From: Cacconaster sp045601245
GTDB taxonomy: Bacteria; Bacteroidota; Bacteroidia; Bacteroidales; UBA932
DNA length: 64,000 bases
Assembly: GCA_045601245.1 (NCBI GenBank)
Contig: JAZRZH010000001.1
Location: forward strand, 1 to 64,000
Direction of reading: 5' to 3'
Below the pieces are notes generated by a model. It was not told the DNA's origin, did no database searches, and saw nothing but the letters and a program-made list of their open reading frames with translations. This document shows positions 1 to 7,578 of this stretch, one piece after another. How positions within the stretch are numbered: position 1 is the first letter of the stretch; each line of letters begins with the position of its first letter. Both the position numbers and the translations under genes were made by a program.

Positions 1-2
1 GA

Positions 3-107
3 AATTATGATTTTTGTAAAGGACTAGATAATAATCAGATTAGTGAACTGTCGGATTTTCTGGCAGAGTATTCGGTAATCATATATAAGGCATTAAAACA
101 AAGATGA
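3..107 (+). CDS. C-terminal end of an unidentified small protein (cut by window edge)
   Basis: A frame open from the first bases runs 34 codons and stops at TGA 105-107. The stop overlaps the ATG of the serine recombinase (ATGA, bases 104-107), the usual sign of translational coupling. The visible peptide is acidic-to-neutral and ends in a short basic tail (KALKQR); no family is recognisable from so little. The sequence is A/T-rich like the recombinase, so it probably belongs to the same integrated element. It could be an excisionase or other small accessory protein, but that is only a guess from position. The start lies outside the window. Confidence 0.5.
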   Translation, partial: NYDFCKGLDNNQISELSDFLAEYSVIIYKALKQR

Positions 108-1732
108 AAGAGCAGAATATTGATGAGATGAAAAGTTTTGCCAAGGGTGCAAAACGAGAATTAAAACAAGGCGGTAGGGCCGTGATATACCAAAGGGTGA
201 GCAGCAAGGAACAAGAATATGGCTTCAGTCCAGAAACCCAGTTGGAGATGTGCTATAAATGGGCGGATAGTCACAAGTATGAGGTGGTGAAGTGTTTCGC
301 TGGTGAATATGAAAGTGCTCAAAGCGATAGTAATAGGAAAAGGTTTAATGCAATGTTGAAGTTTGTTGAAACCAAATCTAATCGAATTGATGCAGTCGTT
401 GTGTATTCAACAAGTAGGCTCTCAAGGACTGGAATAGCGGTATTCCCGATTGTTGATGAACTCAAGAAAAGGGGAATAACGGTTTTCTCGGCATCTTCAA
501 ATTATGATGCGAGGACACCAGAAGGTGAGTGGATGCAAGGTGTCGAATTGGTCAATGCAAGGCACGAAAACGCAGTAAAATCACGAGCGGTAATTGATGC
601 AGGCGCAAAGGCATTGAGATTGGGGCATTGGATAACGAAGCCTCCTATTGGCTACGATATGGTAACAAATAGGAGAGAACAGACAATCACGGTCAACGAA
701 ACGGGACTCTTGATTAGGAAGGCGTTCAAGATGAAAGCGGAGGAAAACCTTTCAAATGAAGATGTGAGGGTGAGAATGGCGGCAATGGGGCTTGACTTAC
801 GCAAGCAGAGGTGGTCGAACATTTTCAGCAACCCATTTTATGCTGGTTATTTTTCTCACCCTTTCCTAGAAGGCGAGATTATCAAAGGGCCTCAAGAGCC
901 ATTGGTGTCGCTGGATAACTTTTATAAGGTCAACAATATTGTAAGAAAGACCCATACGCGAGGCTATGAGACCAAATCGAATAAAGAGTATGCCCCATTA
1001 CTTGGGTCTCTCAAATGTCCAGTTTGCGGGCATAATCTGACCGCTTCATTAAGCACGAAGATGCGAAAGAAGTACGGGCGAGAAGTCGGTTATTATGTAT
1101 GCAGTCATAAAGGTTGCAAATGTAATGTCCCTACGAAGAAGGCTAACGGGTCTTTTGAGGAATGGCTTGATGCAGTGTCCCTCCCAGAAGGGATTGAAGA
1201 AGTGTTGTGCGCTCAAATGAAGAAGGCGTTTCCTATCTTGAATAAAGAGGGGCAAGAGGAGGTGATGGCTCTTAAAACGAACTTATCCCATAAGGAAAGC
1301 GAAATAGAGAAAGTTGAGTATAATCTTGCCGTTGCATCCAATGCGAAGATTCAAGATATCTGTTCGAAACAACTGGAGAAGTTGGAGAGTGAAAAAGAGG
1401 CTATTCTGGCTCGTATAGAAGAAACAGATAAAGAAATATTGAACCTAGACAGTTATATCAGTTTTGGGCTGGCTCTGAGAGATAATATATTGAAAATATG
1501 GCAGTTGTCGAGTCTCTCTCAAAAAAGGCATATTCAGAATCTGGTATTTCCAGACGGTTTGGTGTATAGTAGGGAAAATGATGATATTGAACCTATTTCC
1601 AAGAATGAATTCTTGTTCGTATATGACACAAATTCAATGAAATACAGACAAAAAGAAAACGGACAAACCGCTGATTTTGACGATTTGTCCGCTTTGGCTC
1701 CTCAAGTAGGACTTGAACCTACGACCCCCTGA
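104..1732 (+). CDS. Large serine recombinase (site-specific integrase)
   Basis: 542 aa. The N-terminal resolvase domain (about residues 26-170) carries YQRVSSKEQ, placing the nucleophilic serine at Ser33. A recombinase domain follows (about 190-290), then a zinc-ribbon with C305/C308 and C333/C338, and a coiled coil (about 385-450). This is the order of large serine integrases, which join and excise mobile elements through a 5'-phosphoserine intermediate. The start overlaps the stop of an upstream small gene. The last residues (APQVGLEPTTP) are encoded by the reverse complement of a tRNA-Asn gene, so the stop codon is borrowed from the target. Codon use is visibly A/T-richer than in the genes to the right, which suggests transfer. 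The rest of the element must lie left of the window. Confidence 0.93.
   Translation: MKEQNIDEMKSFAKGAKRELKQGGRAVIYQRVSSKEQEYGFSPETQLEMCYKWADSHKYEVVKCFAGEYESAQSDSNRKRFNAMLKFVETKSNRIDAVVVYSTSRLSRTGIAVFPIVDELKKRGITVFSASSNYDARTPEGEWMQGVELVNARHENAVKSRAVIDAGAKALRLGHWITKPPIGYDMVTNRREQTITVNETGLLIRKAFKMKAEENLSNEDVRVRMAAMGLDLRKQRWSNIFSNPFYAGYFSHPFLEGEIIKGPQEPLVSLDNFYKVNNIVRKTHTRGYETKSNKEYAPLLGSLKCPVCGHNLTASLSTKMRKKYGREVGYYVCSHKGCKCNVPTKKANGSFEEWLDAVSLPEGIEEVLCAQMKKAFPILNKEGQEEVMALKTNLSHKESEIEKVEYNLAVASNAKIQDICSKQLEKLESEKEAILARIEETDKEILNLDSYISFGLALRDNILKIWQLSSLSQKRHIQNLVFPDGLVYSRENDDIEPISKNEFLFVYDTNSMKYRQKENGQTADFDDLSALAPQVGLEPTTP
1695..1732. other. Probable attachment-site end of an integrated element (tRNA-Asn 3' half)
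   Basis: The recombinase gene runs into the 3' half of tRNA-Asn and ends there. An element inserted at the 3' end of a tRNA normally restores the tRNA with its own copy of the att core, and the integrase gene often sits right at that edge. The bases shown are the overlap of CDS and tRNA and are the likely location of the core. The exact core and the other att copy cannot be defined because the far junction is outside the window. Confidence 0.55.
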
Positions 1733-1771
1733 TTAACAGTCAGGTGCTCTAACCAACTGAGCTATTGAGGA
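1695..1771 (-). tRNA. tRNA-Asn (anticodon GTT)
   Basis: On the minus strand the sequence folds as a standard tRNA: acceptor stem TCCTCAA/TTGAGGA, a D-arm beginning AGCTCAGTTGG, an anticodon loop with GTT between CTGAC-type stems, and a T-arm with GTTCAAGTC. Discriminator G is followed by an encoded CCA (complement of 1695-1697). It is transcribed leftward, so its 3' end faces the recombinase gene and the integrated element. Confidence 0.96.
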
Positions 1772-1805
1772 ATTTTTTTGCCCCTACCGTTTCCGTTTGG
1801 GATTG

Positions 1806-1836
1806 CAAATGTAGAACATTTTTTTTGTCCGGCAAA
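1806..1836 (-). promoter_or_regulatory. Promoter of tRNA-Asn
   Basis: Reading the minus strand, TTTG (complement of 1833-1836) and TACATTTG (complement of 1806-1813) are 19 bp apart, an exact match to the Bacteroidetes -33/-7 pattern. It lies about 35 bp upstream of the tRNA 5' end. Confidence 0.75.
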
Positions 1837-1856
1837 AAATATTTACAATTTTTTTA

Positions 1857-1864
1857 TATCTTTG
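1857..1864 (+). promoter_or_regulatory. -7 element TATCTTTG upstream of tRNA-Leu
   Basis: A perfect Bacteroidetes -7 box lies 19 bp before the tRNA-Leu 5' end. No clear TTTG is seen at the ideal -33 distance. It is arranged back-to-back with the tRNA-Asn promoter. Confidence 0.65.
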
Positions 1865-1883
1865 CAGTCCAATCCTACGGAAT

Positions 1884-1970
1884 GCCCGGATGGCGGAATT
1901 GGTAGACGCGCTAGTTTCAGGGACTAGTGGCCGTTTGGCTGTGCAGGTTCGAGCCCTGTTCCGGGCACCA
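1884..1970 (+). tRNA. tRNA-Leu (anticodon CAG)
   Basis: Acceptor stem GCCCGGA/TCCGGGC, a D-arm with GGTAGACGCG, an anticodon loop TTCAGGG with CAG, a long variable arm (class II tRNA), T-arm GTTCGAGCC, discriminator A and encoded CCA (1968-1970). The class II variable arm and CAG anticodon identify leucine. The next gene starts only 13 bases after the CCA. Confidence 0.97.
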
Positions 1971-1983
1971 AATTCTTTTGGTC

Positions 1984-2742
1984 ATGGAGATCGGCAGTTT
2001 CTCAAAGTATTTAAAAGGCTTGATTGTCGACCATGACAAGGTCGAGGTCCCGGGCCTCGGCATTTTTTATGCCAGGTTGCTGCCGGCACATTATTCCGAC
2101 AACCGCACTACGATCTATCCCCCTTACCGCAAGATGTATTTCCGTATGGAGGAGGTTTCCGAAGACGGAGGCCGCGAACTCTATGAGCGTATCTCGGATA
2201 TGATGATCATCTCTCTTGAGCAGGCAGAGACCGAACTCAACTGGTGCATCAGCAGGCTCCGCTCCGAACTGGAGGGGAACAAGGTCTGCATCCTGCCGGG
2301 GCTGGGCCAGATGGTGGCAAATTCCGTCAATGATTTTTTCTTCGTCCCGGATGAGGACCTTGATATCTATCCCGACGGTCTCGGCCTTCAGCCGGTATGC
2401 ATCAAGATCAACGATGAGGAGAAGAAAGAGAGCCGCCGGTCAAGGCGGAAGGAGGCTGCAAAGCTTGAGCGGAAGGCCGCCGAGCCGAAAGAGATTAAAG
2501 AGCCGAAAGAGCTGCAGGAGCCTCAGAAGGTCGTGGAAAAGCCGGAGCGTCACGTCGGTGCCGGCCGTATCGTCCTGTGGTCGCTCCTCGGCATCATTGT
2601 GCTCGGAATACTCTTCCTCGTCGCTATGTATCTCTTCTCCGATACATTCGCTCCGCTGTCGGACAATATCACCGGCTGGATAGACGATCTTCTCAACAGA
2701 ATGCTTTATACGGAGGAGGAGCGCGAACTCCTCGGATTCTAG
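1984..2742 (+). CDS. HU-CCDC81-like domain protein with a membrane anchor
   Basis: 252 aa from ATG 1984; a longer in-frame extension upstream would run through tRNA-Leu and is rejected. The N-terminus (MEIGSFSKYLKGLIVDHDKV, then VPGLGIFYAR) resembles the prokaryotic HU-CCDC81 domain of Bacteroidetes, a relative of the HU/IHF DNA-binding fold. A second such module seems to follow (about 75-140). A Lys/Glu-rich linker leads to one transmembrane helix near the C-terminus (about 198-222), then a short tail. In related proteins the cytoplasmic HU-like part is tethered to the membrane, sometimes with a periplasmic SPOR domain; none is seen here. The gene is one base from dnaG. Whether it binds DNA or peptidoglycan-linked partners is unknown. 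Confidence 0.72.
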   Translation: MEIGSFSKYLKGLIVDHDKVEVPGLGIFYARLLPAHYSDNRTTIYPPYRKMYFRMEEVSEDGGRELYERISDMMIISLEQAETELNWCISRLRSELEGNKVCILPGLGQMVANSVNDFFFVPDEDLDIYPDGLGLQPVCIKINDEEKKESRRSRRKEAAKLERKAAEPKEIKEPKELQEPQKVVEKPERHVGAGRIVLWSLLGIIVLGILFLVAMYLFSDTFAPLSDNITGWIDDLLNRMLYTEEERELLGF

Positions 2743-2743
2743 T

Positions 2744-4825
2744 ATGATTGACCACGCTACAGTCGACCGGATTCTCGATGCTGTCAGGATTGAGGAGGTA
2801 ATCGGAGATTTCGTATCCCTGAAGAAGCACGGTACCAACTATGTCGGGCTCTGTCCGTTCCATCAGGACAAGAATCCATCTATGTCGGTATCCTCGACCA
2901 AGGGTATATTCAAATGCTTCTCCTGCGGAAAGGCGGGCACTGCCGTGAGTTTCATTATGGAACACGAGCATATGACCTATCCGGAAGCGCTCAAGTACCT
3001 CGCTGCCAAATATCATATAGAAATATACGAGAAGGAGGAGACGCCCGAGGAGATTGCCCGGAAGAAGAAATATGACAGCCTTATGGTTGTCTCGGAATTT
3101 GCCAGCAAGTTCTATCAGGATATACTCTGGAACAACGAATACGGCCGTGCTGTAGGTCTCTCGTATTTCCGTGAACGCCAGTTTACGGACGAGACGATAC
3201 GCAAGTTCGGCCTCGGATATGCCCACAACAGGCCTCTCACTCTCGCGGCTGAGGCTGTCAGACAAGGTTATAAGAAGGAGTATCTGGTTGATTCGGGCCT
3301 TTGCATCGAGCGCGAGAACGGCGAACTTGTCGACCGGTTCTTCGACAGGGTTATGTTTCCGATATACTCGATCAGCGGACGCGTGATAGCCTTCGGCGGC
3401 CGCACTCTGCGTACGGACAAGACAGTCGCGAAGTATGTAAACAGCCCGCAGACCGAGATTTACGACAAGAGCCGTTCGCTTTACGGCCTCTTCCAGGCCA
3501 AGAATGCGATAGCCAAGGCCGACAAATGCATCCTCGTCGAGGGTTATGCCGATGTCATTTCGATGCATCAGAGCGGGATATGCAATGTGGTCGCATCGTC
3601 TGGCACGTCCCTGACGGTCGAGCAGATACGTATGATAAAGCGCTTCACCAATAACGTGACCGTGATATATGATGGCGACGAGGCCGGCATCAAGGCCGCT
3701 CTGCGCGGCACGGATCTCATCCTTGAGGAGGGTATGACAGTAAAGGTCGTGCTGCTCCCGCCGGAGGATGACCCGGATTCGTTTGCGAAGGCACATTCAT
3801 ACGACGAGATCGTCGATTATATAGCATCTCACGAATGCGATTTCGTGGATTTCAAGAGTGATGTGCTTGCCCAAAGGATGGGTACAGACCCGATTGCGAA
3901 GGCCAGGATGATAAATGATATCATCCAGACCGTTTCAGTGATACCGGACCCTATCCTTAGAAGCGTTTACGCCGAGGCTGTTGCCACGAAATTCGGACAA
4001 AATTCGGATACGGTCTTCCAGCGCATCTCTGAAATGCGTGACCGGCGCAAGGAGATTGAGCGTAAACGCAAGGCCTGGTCGCCGGAAAACCATCCGTCAC
4101 AGCCGAATCAGCCTCAGACTCAATATGGTATGGAAGGTGAGGTTCCGCCGCCGCCTGAGGATGAGCCATTCCCGGAAGAAGGCGGATATGAGGATGGTTA
4201 TATTCCGGACCAACAAGATGATTTTCCACCGGCCGACGATTATTCGCTGACAAACCCTTATCTTGCATTTCAGGAGCGGGAGCTGGTATATTACCTCATC
4301 AGATTCGGAAGTTCGATGCTGCACATCGATGACGGGAGCGGAGATTCGAATCAGCAGGTTTCAGTCAGGGTGGATGATTATATCCGCGACTCACTGGAGT
4401 ATGATGAGATAGTCTTTGACAACCGTCTCTATCGCGAGATTTATGATGAGTACTTCGCATTTGCCCTGACTGTTGTTGAAGAAGGCGAGGTCCGCCAGCA
4501 GAAAATTGTCCGCCATTTCACCACAATGGAGAATCAGGCCATAGTCTCACAGGTGCTCAATCTGCTTCTGGATGACCACCCTCTGACCGTGAAAGTTTTC
4601 CGCGAGGCCATAGAGCCGGAGGAAAGCCGGCTTTCCGATCTGGTGCCGAAGTCCGTGTCACTCTACAAGTCCAGAATCACGGAGCAGAAGTGCACCGAAC
4701 TCACCAAGCAGATCGAGCGGGCGCAGAGCCTTGGCGACGAAGTCCTGCTGAATGACCTGATTGGCCGCCTCCAGGCCCTGAATCAGATAAAACTTCGCTT
4801 TGCGAAAGGCCTTAACCGCTTATAG
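2744..4825 (+). CDS. dnaG: DNA primase
   Basis: 693 aa. It synthesises RNA primers for the replication fork and loads with the DnaB helicase. The N-terminal CHC2 zinc finger has C37, H40, C58 and C61. The catalytic core follows, with the Toprim signature ILVEGYADV (about residue 265) and the acidic DGDEAG motif (about 310). A low-complexity linker rich in Pro, Gln, Glu and Asp (about 445-505) separates the core from the C-terminal helicase-binding region. The length is somewhat greater than E. coli DnaG (581 aa), mostly because of this linker. It starts one base after the stop of the HU-like gene, so the two are probably co-transcribed. Confidence 0.97.
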   Translation: MIDHATVDRILDAVRIEEVIGDFVSLKKHGTNYVGLCPFHQDKNPSMSVSSTKGIFKCFSCGKAGTAVSFIMEHEHMTYPEALKYLAAKYHIEIYEKEETPEEIARKKKYDSLMVVSEFASKFYQDILWNNEYGRAVGLSYFRERQFTDETIRKFGLGYAHNRPLTLAAEAVRQGYKKEYLVDSGLCIERENGELVDRFFDRVMFPIYSISGRVIAFGGRTLRTDKTVAKYVNSPQTEIYDKSRSLYGLFQAKNAIAKADKCILVEGYADVISMHQSGICNVVASSGTSLTVEQIRMIKRFTNNVTVIYDGDEAGIKAALRGTDLILEEGMTVKVVLLPPEDDPDSFAKAHSYDEIVDYIASHECDFVDFKSDVLAQRMGTDPIAKARMINDIIQTVSVIPDPILRSVYAEAVATKFGQNSDTVFQRISEMRDRRKEIERKRKAWSPENHPSQPNQPQTQYGMEGEVPPPPEDEPFPEEGGYEDGYIPDQQDDFPPADDYSLTNPYLAFQERELVYYLIRFGSSMLHIDDGSGDSNQQVSVRVDDYIRDSLEYDEIVFDNRLYREIYDEYFAFALTVVEEGEVRQQKIVRHFTTMENQAIVSQVLNLLLDDHPLTVKVFREAIEPEESRLSDLVPKSVSLYKSRITEQKCTELTKQIERAQSLGDEVLLNDLIGRLQALNQIKLRFAKGLNRL

Positions 4826-4829
4826 CGGT
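4815..4829 (+). terminator. Small hairpin at the end of dnaG, possible terminator
   Basis: ACCGCT, a 3-base loop TAT, then AGCGGT, followed by a short T-rich run (ATTTTCTT). The stem overlaps the dnaG stop codon and the loop is tight, so termination would be weak. Confidence 0.35.
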
Positions 4830-4836
4830 ATTTTCT

Positions 4837-4844
4837 TATCTTTG
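4837..4844 (+). promoter_or_regulatory. -7 element TATCTTTG of metG
   Basis: Exact Bacteroidetes -7 box, 29 bases before the metG ATG and just after the dnaG hairpin; implies a leader of about 20-25 nt. Confidence 0.65.
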
Positions 4845-4873
4845 CAGACTGATTTAACCAATATATTTTTGAG

Positions 4874-6922
4874 ATGAAAGATTACAAGAGAACATTGGTC
4901 ACCTGCGCGCTTCCATACGCGAACGGACCTGTCCACATCGGACACCTTGCCGGAGTTTACGTACCTGCCGATATATATGTAAGGTACCTCCGAATGCGCG
5001 GTGAAGAGGTCCTTTATGTATGCGGAAGCGACGAGCACGGCGTCCCTATCACAATCAAGGCGCGCCAGCAGGGCTGTTCTCCACAGGATATCGTCGACAA
5101 ATATCACACGATAATCGACGGGAGCTTCAAGGCTCTCGGCATCAATTTCGACATATACGGCCGCACATCGTCCAGGATTCACGAGGAGACCGCTTCGGAT
5201 TTCTTCAAGAAGATGTATGATGAAGGCAAATTCATAACAAAGGAGAGCGAGCAGTATTTCGACCCTGAGGCCAATACCTTCCTCGCGGACCGCTATATCG
5301 TGGGCACCTGCCCGAAGTGCGGTGCGGAAGGCGCATACGGCGATCAGTGCGAGAAGTGCGGCTGCACCCTCAGCCCGGAAGAGCTCATCAATCCCAAGAG
5401 CAAGCTCAGCGGCGCAGCTCCGATCAAGAAGAAGACCACCCACTGGTATCTCCCTCTGGAGCAGTATGAGCAGTGGCTCCGCGAATGGATCCTCGAAGGC
5501 CACAAGGAGTGGCGTCCGAATGTGTACGGTCAGGTGAAGAGCTGGCTTGACGGCGGTCTTCAGCCGCGTGCCGTCACCCGCGACCTCGACTGGGGCGTCC
5601 CTGTCCCTGTGGAGGGGGCTGAAGGCAAGGTGCTCTATGTGTGGTTTGACGCACCTATCGGATACATTTCCAATACCAGGGAGCTCCTTCCGAATGATTG
5701 GGAGAAGTGGTGGAAATCCGAAGACACAAAGCTCGTGCATTTCATCGGCAAAGACAATATCGTCTTCCACTGCATCGTATTCCCTTCGATGCTGAAGGCA
5801 TACGGCGGATATGTGCTTCCCGAGAATGTCCCTGCAAACGAGTTTCTCAACCTCGAGGGCGACAAGATCTCCACATCCCGCGGATGGGCCGTATGGGCTC
5901 ACGAATATGTACAGGACTTCCCGGGCAAGGAGGACGCCCTCAGATATGTCCTTACCGCCAATGCTCCTGAGACAAAGGACAATGACTTCAGCTGGAAAGA
6001 CTTCCAGACCCGCAACAACAGTGAACTGGTGGCAATCTTCGGCAATTTCGTGAACCGCGCGGTAGTCCTTACTCACAAGTATTTCAATGGCAGCGTGCCT
6101 GAATGCGGTCCGCTCGAGCAGGTCGACAAGGACGTCCTGGCCGAGATTCCAGCAATCAGGGAGGCGCTCGAGAAGAATCTCGAAACCTACAAGTTCCGCG
6201 AAGCCCTCAAGGAGGCGATGAACCTCGCCCGCCTCGGCAACAAATATATCTCCGACACCGAGCCTTGGAAGGTAGCAAAGACCGATATGGCCCGCACCGC
6301 TACGATTCTCAACATTTCCCTCCAGCTCTGCGCATCGCTTGCAATCGCATTCGAGCCGTTCACTCCGTTCGCGGCAGAAAGGCTCCGCACGATGATCGAC
6401 TCTCCGCTTGACTGGAATCTGCTCGGCAAGTCCGATATCCTCGCTGCCGGACATCAGCTTAGGGAGGCTGAACTTCTCTTCACCAAGATCGAGGATGCCG
6501 AGATCGACCGGCAGCTGGAGCGTCTGGCCGCAATCCGCGCCGAGCGTGAGGCGGCAGAGAAGGCGGAGGCAGCAAAGAATGTCGCACCTCAGAAGGAGGA
6601 GTGCACATTCGAAGATTTCGGGAAGATGGACATCAGGACCGCAACCGTACTCGAGGCGGTCAAGGTCCCGAAGACTGACAAACTCCTAAAACTCACGATA
6701 GATACGGGCATTGACAAGCGCACCATCGTATCGGGAATCGCAGAGTACTACACTCCTGAAGATATGGTTGGCAAGCAGATATGCATCCTCGCAAACCTCA
6801 AGCCTCGTACCATCCGCGGCATCGAAAGTCACGGTATGATACTGATGGCAAAGCAGGGCGATGGCAAGATGCGCTTCGTCACACCGCAGGAAACTCTGAT
6901 CAACGGAGCTGAAATCGGTTAA
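4874..6922 (+). CDS. metG: Methionyl-tRNA synthetase
   Basis: 682 aa cytoplasmic enzyme that charges tRNA-Met. Class I signatures are visible: HIGH at residues 21-24 (after PYANGP), a zinc knuckle with C146/C149 and C159/C162, and KISTS at 331-335 in place of canonical KMSKS, a variant I recall in other members of this subgroup. The C-terminal 105 residues (from about 577, FEDFGKMDIRTATVLEA) form a Trbp111/EMAP-like tRNA-binding domain that makes the enzyme dimeric in homologues. A charged Ala/Glu linker joins the two. It has its own promoter and is followed by tRNA-Ala. Confidence 0.97.
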   Translation: MKDYKRTLVTCALPYANGPVHIGHLAGVYVPADIYVRYLRMRGEEVLYVCGSDEHGVPITIKARQQGCSPQDIVDKYHTIIDGSFKALGINFDIYGRTSSRIHEETASDFFKKMYDEGKFITKESEQYFDPEANTFLADRYIVGTCPKCGAEGAYGDQCEKCGCTLSPEELINPKSKLSGAAPIKKKTTHWYLPLEQYEQWLREWILEGHKEWRPNVYGQVKSWLDGGLQPRAVTRDLDWGVPVPVEGAEGKVLYVWFDAPIGYISNTRELLPNDWEKWWKSEDTKLVHFIGKDNIVFHCIVFPSMLKAYGGYVLPENVPANEFLNLEGDKISTSRGWAVWAHEYVQDFPGKEDALRYVLTANAPETKDNDFSWKDFQTRNNSELVAIFGNFVNRAVVLTHKYFNGSVPECGPLEQVDKDVLAEIPAIREALEKNLETYKFREALKEAMNLARLGNKYISDTEPWKVAKTDMARTATILNISLQLCASLAIAFEPFTPFAAERLRTMIDSPLDWNLLGKSDILAAGHQLREAELLFTKIEDAEIDRQLERLAAIRAEREAAEKAEAAKNVAPQKEECTFEDFGKMDIRTATVLEAVKVPKTDKLLKLTIDTGIDKRTIVSGIAEYYTPEDMVGKQICILANLKPRTIRGIESHGMILMAKQGDGKMRFVTPQETLINGAEIG

Positions 6923-6938
6923 AAAAAATAAAAAAATG

Positions 6939-6969
6939 TTTGCGGGTAATGATATTTTGTATACCTTTG
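6939..6969 (+). promoter_or_regulatory. Promoter of tRNA-Ala
   Basis: TTTG at 6939-6942, 19 bp, then TACCTTTG at 6962-6969: a near-ideal Bacteroidetes promoter, 16 bp before the tRNA 5' end. Confidence 0.75.
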
Positions 6970-6985
6970 CATCCGCAAACAAGAC

Positions 6986-7058
6986 GGGGGTATAGCTCAG
7001 CTGGTAGAGCACCTGCTTTGCAAGCAGGGGGTCGCCGGTTCGAATCCGACTACCTCCA
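6986..7058 (+). tRNA. tRNA-Ala (anticodon TGC)
   Basis: Acceptor stem GGGGGTA/TACCTCC includes the G3-U70 wobble pair that is the alanine identity element. Anticodon loop TTTGCAA contains TGC, and the T-arm has GGTTCGAATCC. Discriminator A is followed by CCC, so CCA is not encoded, unlike in tRNA-Leu and tRNA-Asn here. Confidence 0.97.
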
Positions 7059-7071
7059 CCCCGTAAAAAAA

Positions 7072-7099
7072 ACAGGCATCTGCTTCCGCAGGTGCCTGT
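7072..7099. terminator. Hairpin terminator after tRNA-Ala, possibly bidirectional
   Basis: A 12-bp stem (ACAGGCATCTGC with GCAGGTGCCTGT, one G-T pair) with loop TTCC is followed by TTTTG on the plus strand. On the minus strand it is followed by a long run of T, so it can serve both tRNA-Ala and the convergent lipoprotein gene. Confidence 0.75.
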
Positions 7100-7119
7100 T
7101 TTGATTATACTCTTCTGCC

Positions 7120-7569
7120 TTATTCCGGCATTTGGGTGAAATAGTAGATAATCCTTTCATCGACATCAGTGTGTGCGTGAAGGATCATCAGATTTTTACC
7201 GTCTTCCGATATGTTTGCGCGATATTCCTCTCCCGAATGGCCTTCCTCGATGAAATAGCCGGGGTTGTAGCTGTTGATGGTCAGGGTGAAGGCGCCTTTT
7301 TGCGGGATCTGCTCCGAATACCAGTCTCCGACTTCACTGTCATTGTGCTGTGACGAAGCGAAGAGCCAGGCTCCGACCGATGCGAAATCGAGGACTTCTT
7401 CACCAGCTCCGTATTCGGTCCTGGCAATCTGCTCGCCAAGCTGGTTGTACGTCACGACGCTGTCCAGCTGCCACGGATGGACGCACAGAATATTGGTTTC
7501 ATCGTAGAATTCTCCGCAGGATGAGCAGAGCATCGCAATTGCCGCAAGGGCGATAATGATTCTTTTCAT
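7120..7569 (-). CDS. Small lipoprotein of unknown function
   Basis: 149 aa. The N-terminus is a lipoprotein signal (basic MKR, hydrophobic core, lipobox LCSSC with the acylated Cys at 18). The rest looks like a single beta-rich domain containing CVHPWQLDSVV early and a C-terminal RIIYYFTQ strand, reminiscent of the lipocalin-like or META-like small lipoproteins of Bacteroidetes, but I cannot assign a family. It is 9 bases downstream of the M3 peptidase gene on the same strand and is probably the last gene of that operon. Confidence 0.7.
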   Translation of the reverse strand: MKRIIIALAAIAMLCSSCGEFYDETNILCVHPWQLDSVVTYNQLGEQIARTEYGAGEEVLDFASVGAWLFASSQHNDSEVGDWYSEQIPQKGAFTLTINSYNPGYFIEEGHSGEEYRANISEDGKNLMILHAHTDVDERIIYYFTQMPE

Positions 7570-7578
7570 AATAGTCCG

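Noticed and set aside
1927..1983. N-terminal extension of the HU-like protein
   Set aside because: The extra codons lie inside tRNA-Leu and its CCA end.
5861..5875. Loss of the KMSKS motif in methionyl-tRNA synthetase
   Set aside because: KISTS occurs at the expected place and, as far as I recall, is normal for this MetRS subgroup, so it is not evidence of inactivation.
4820..6454. Long open frame antisense to metG (over 540 codons)
   Set aside because: It mirrors the metG codon pattern, has no homology-like motifs, and metG is certain. It is an artefact of high-GC codon use.
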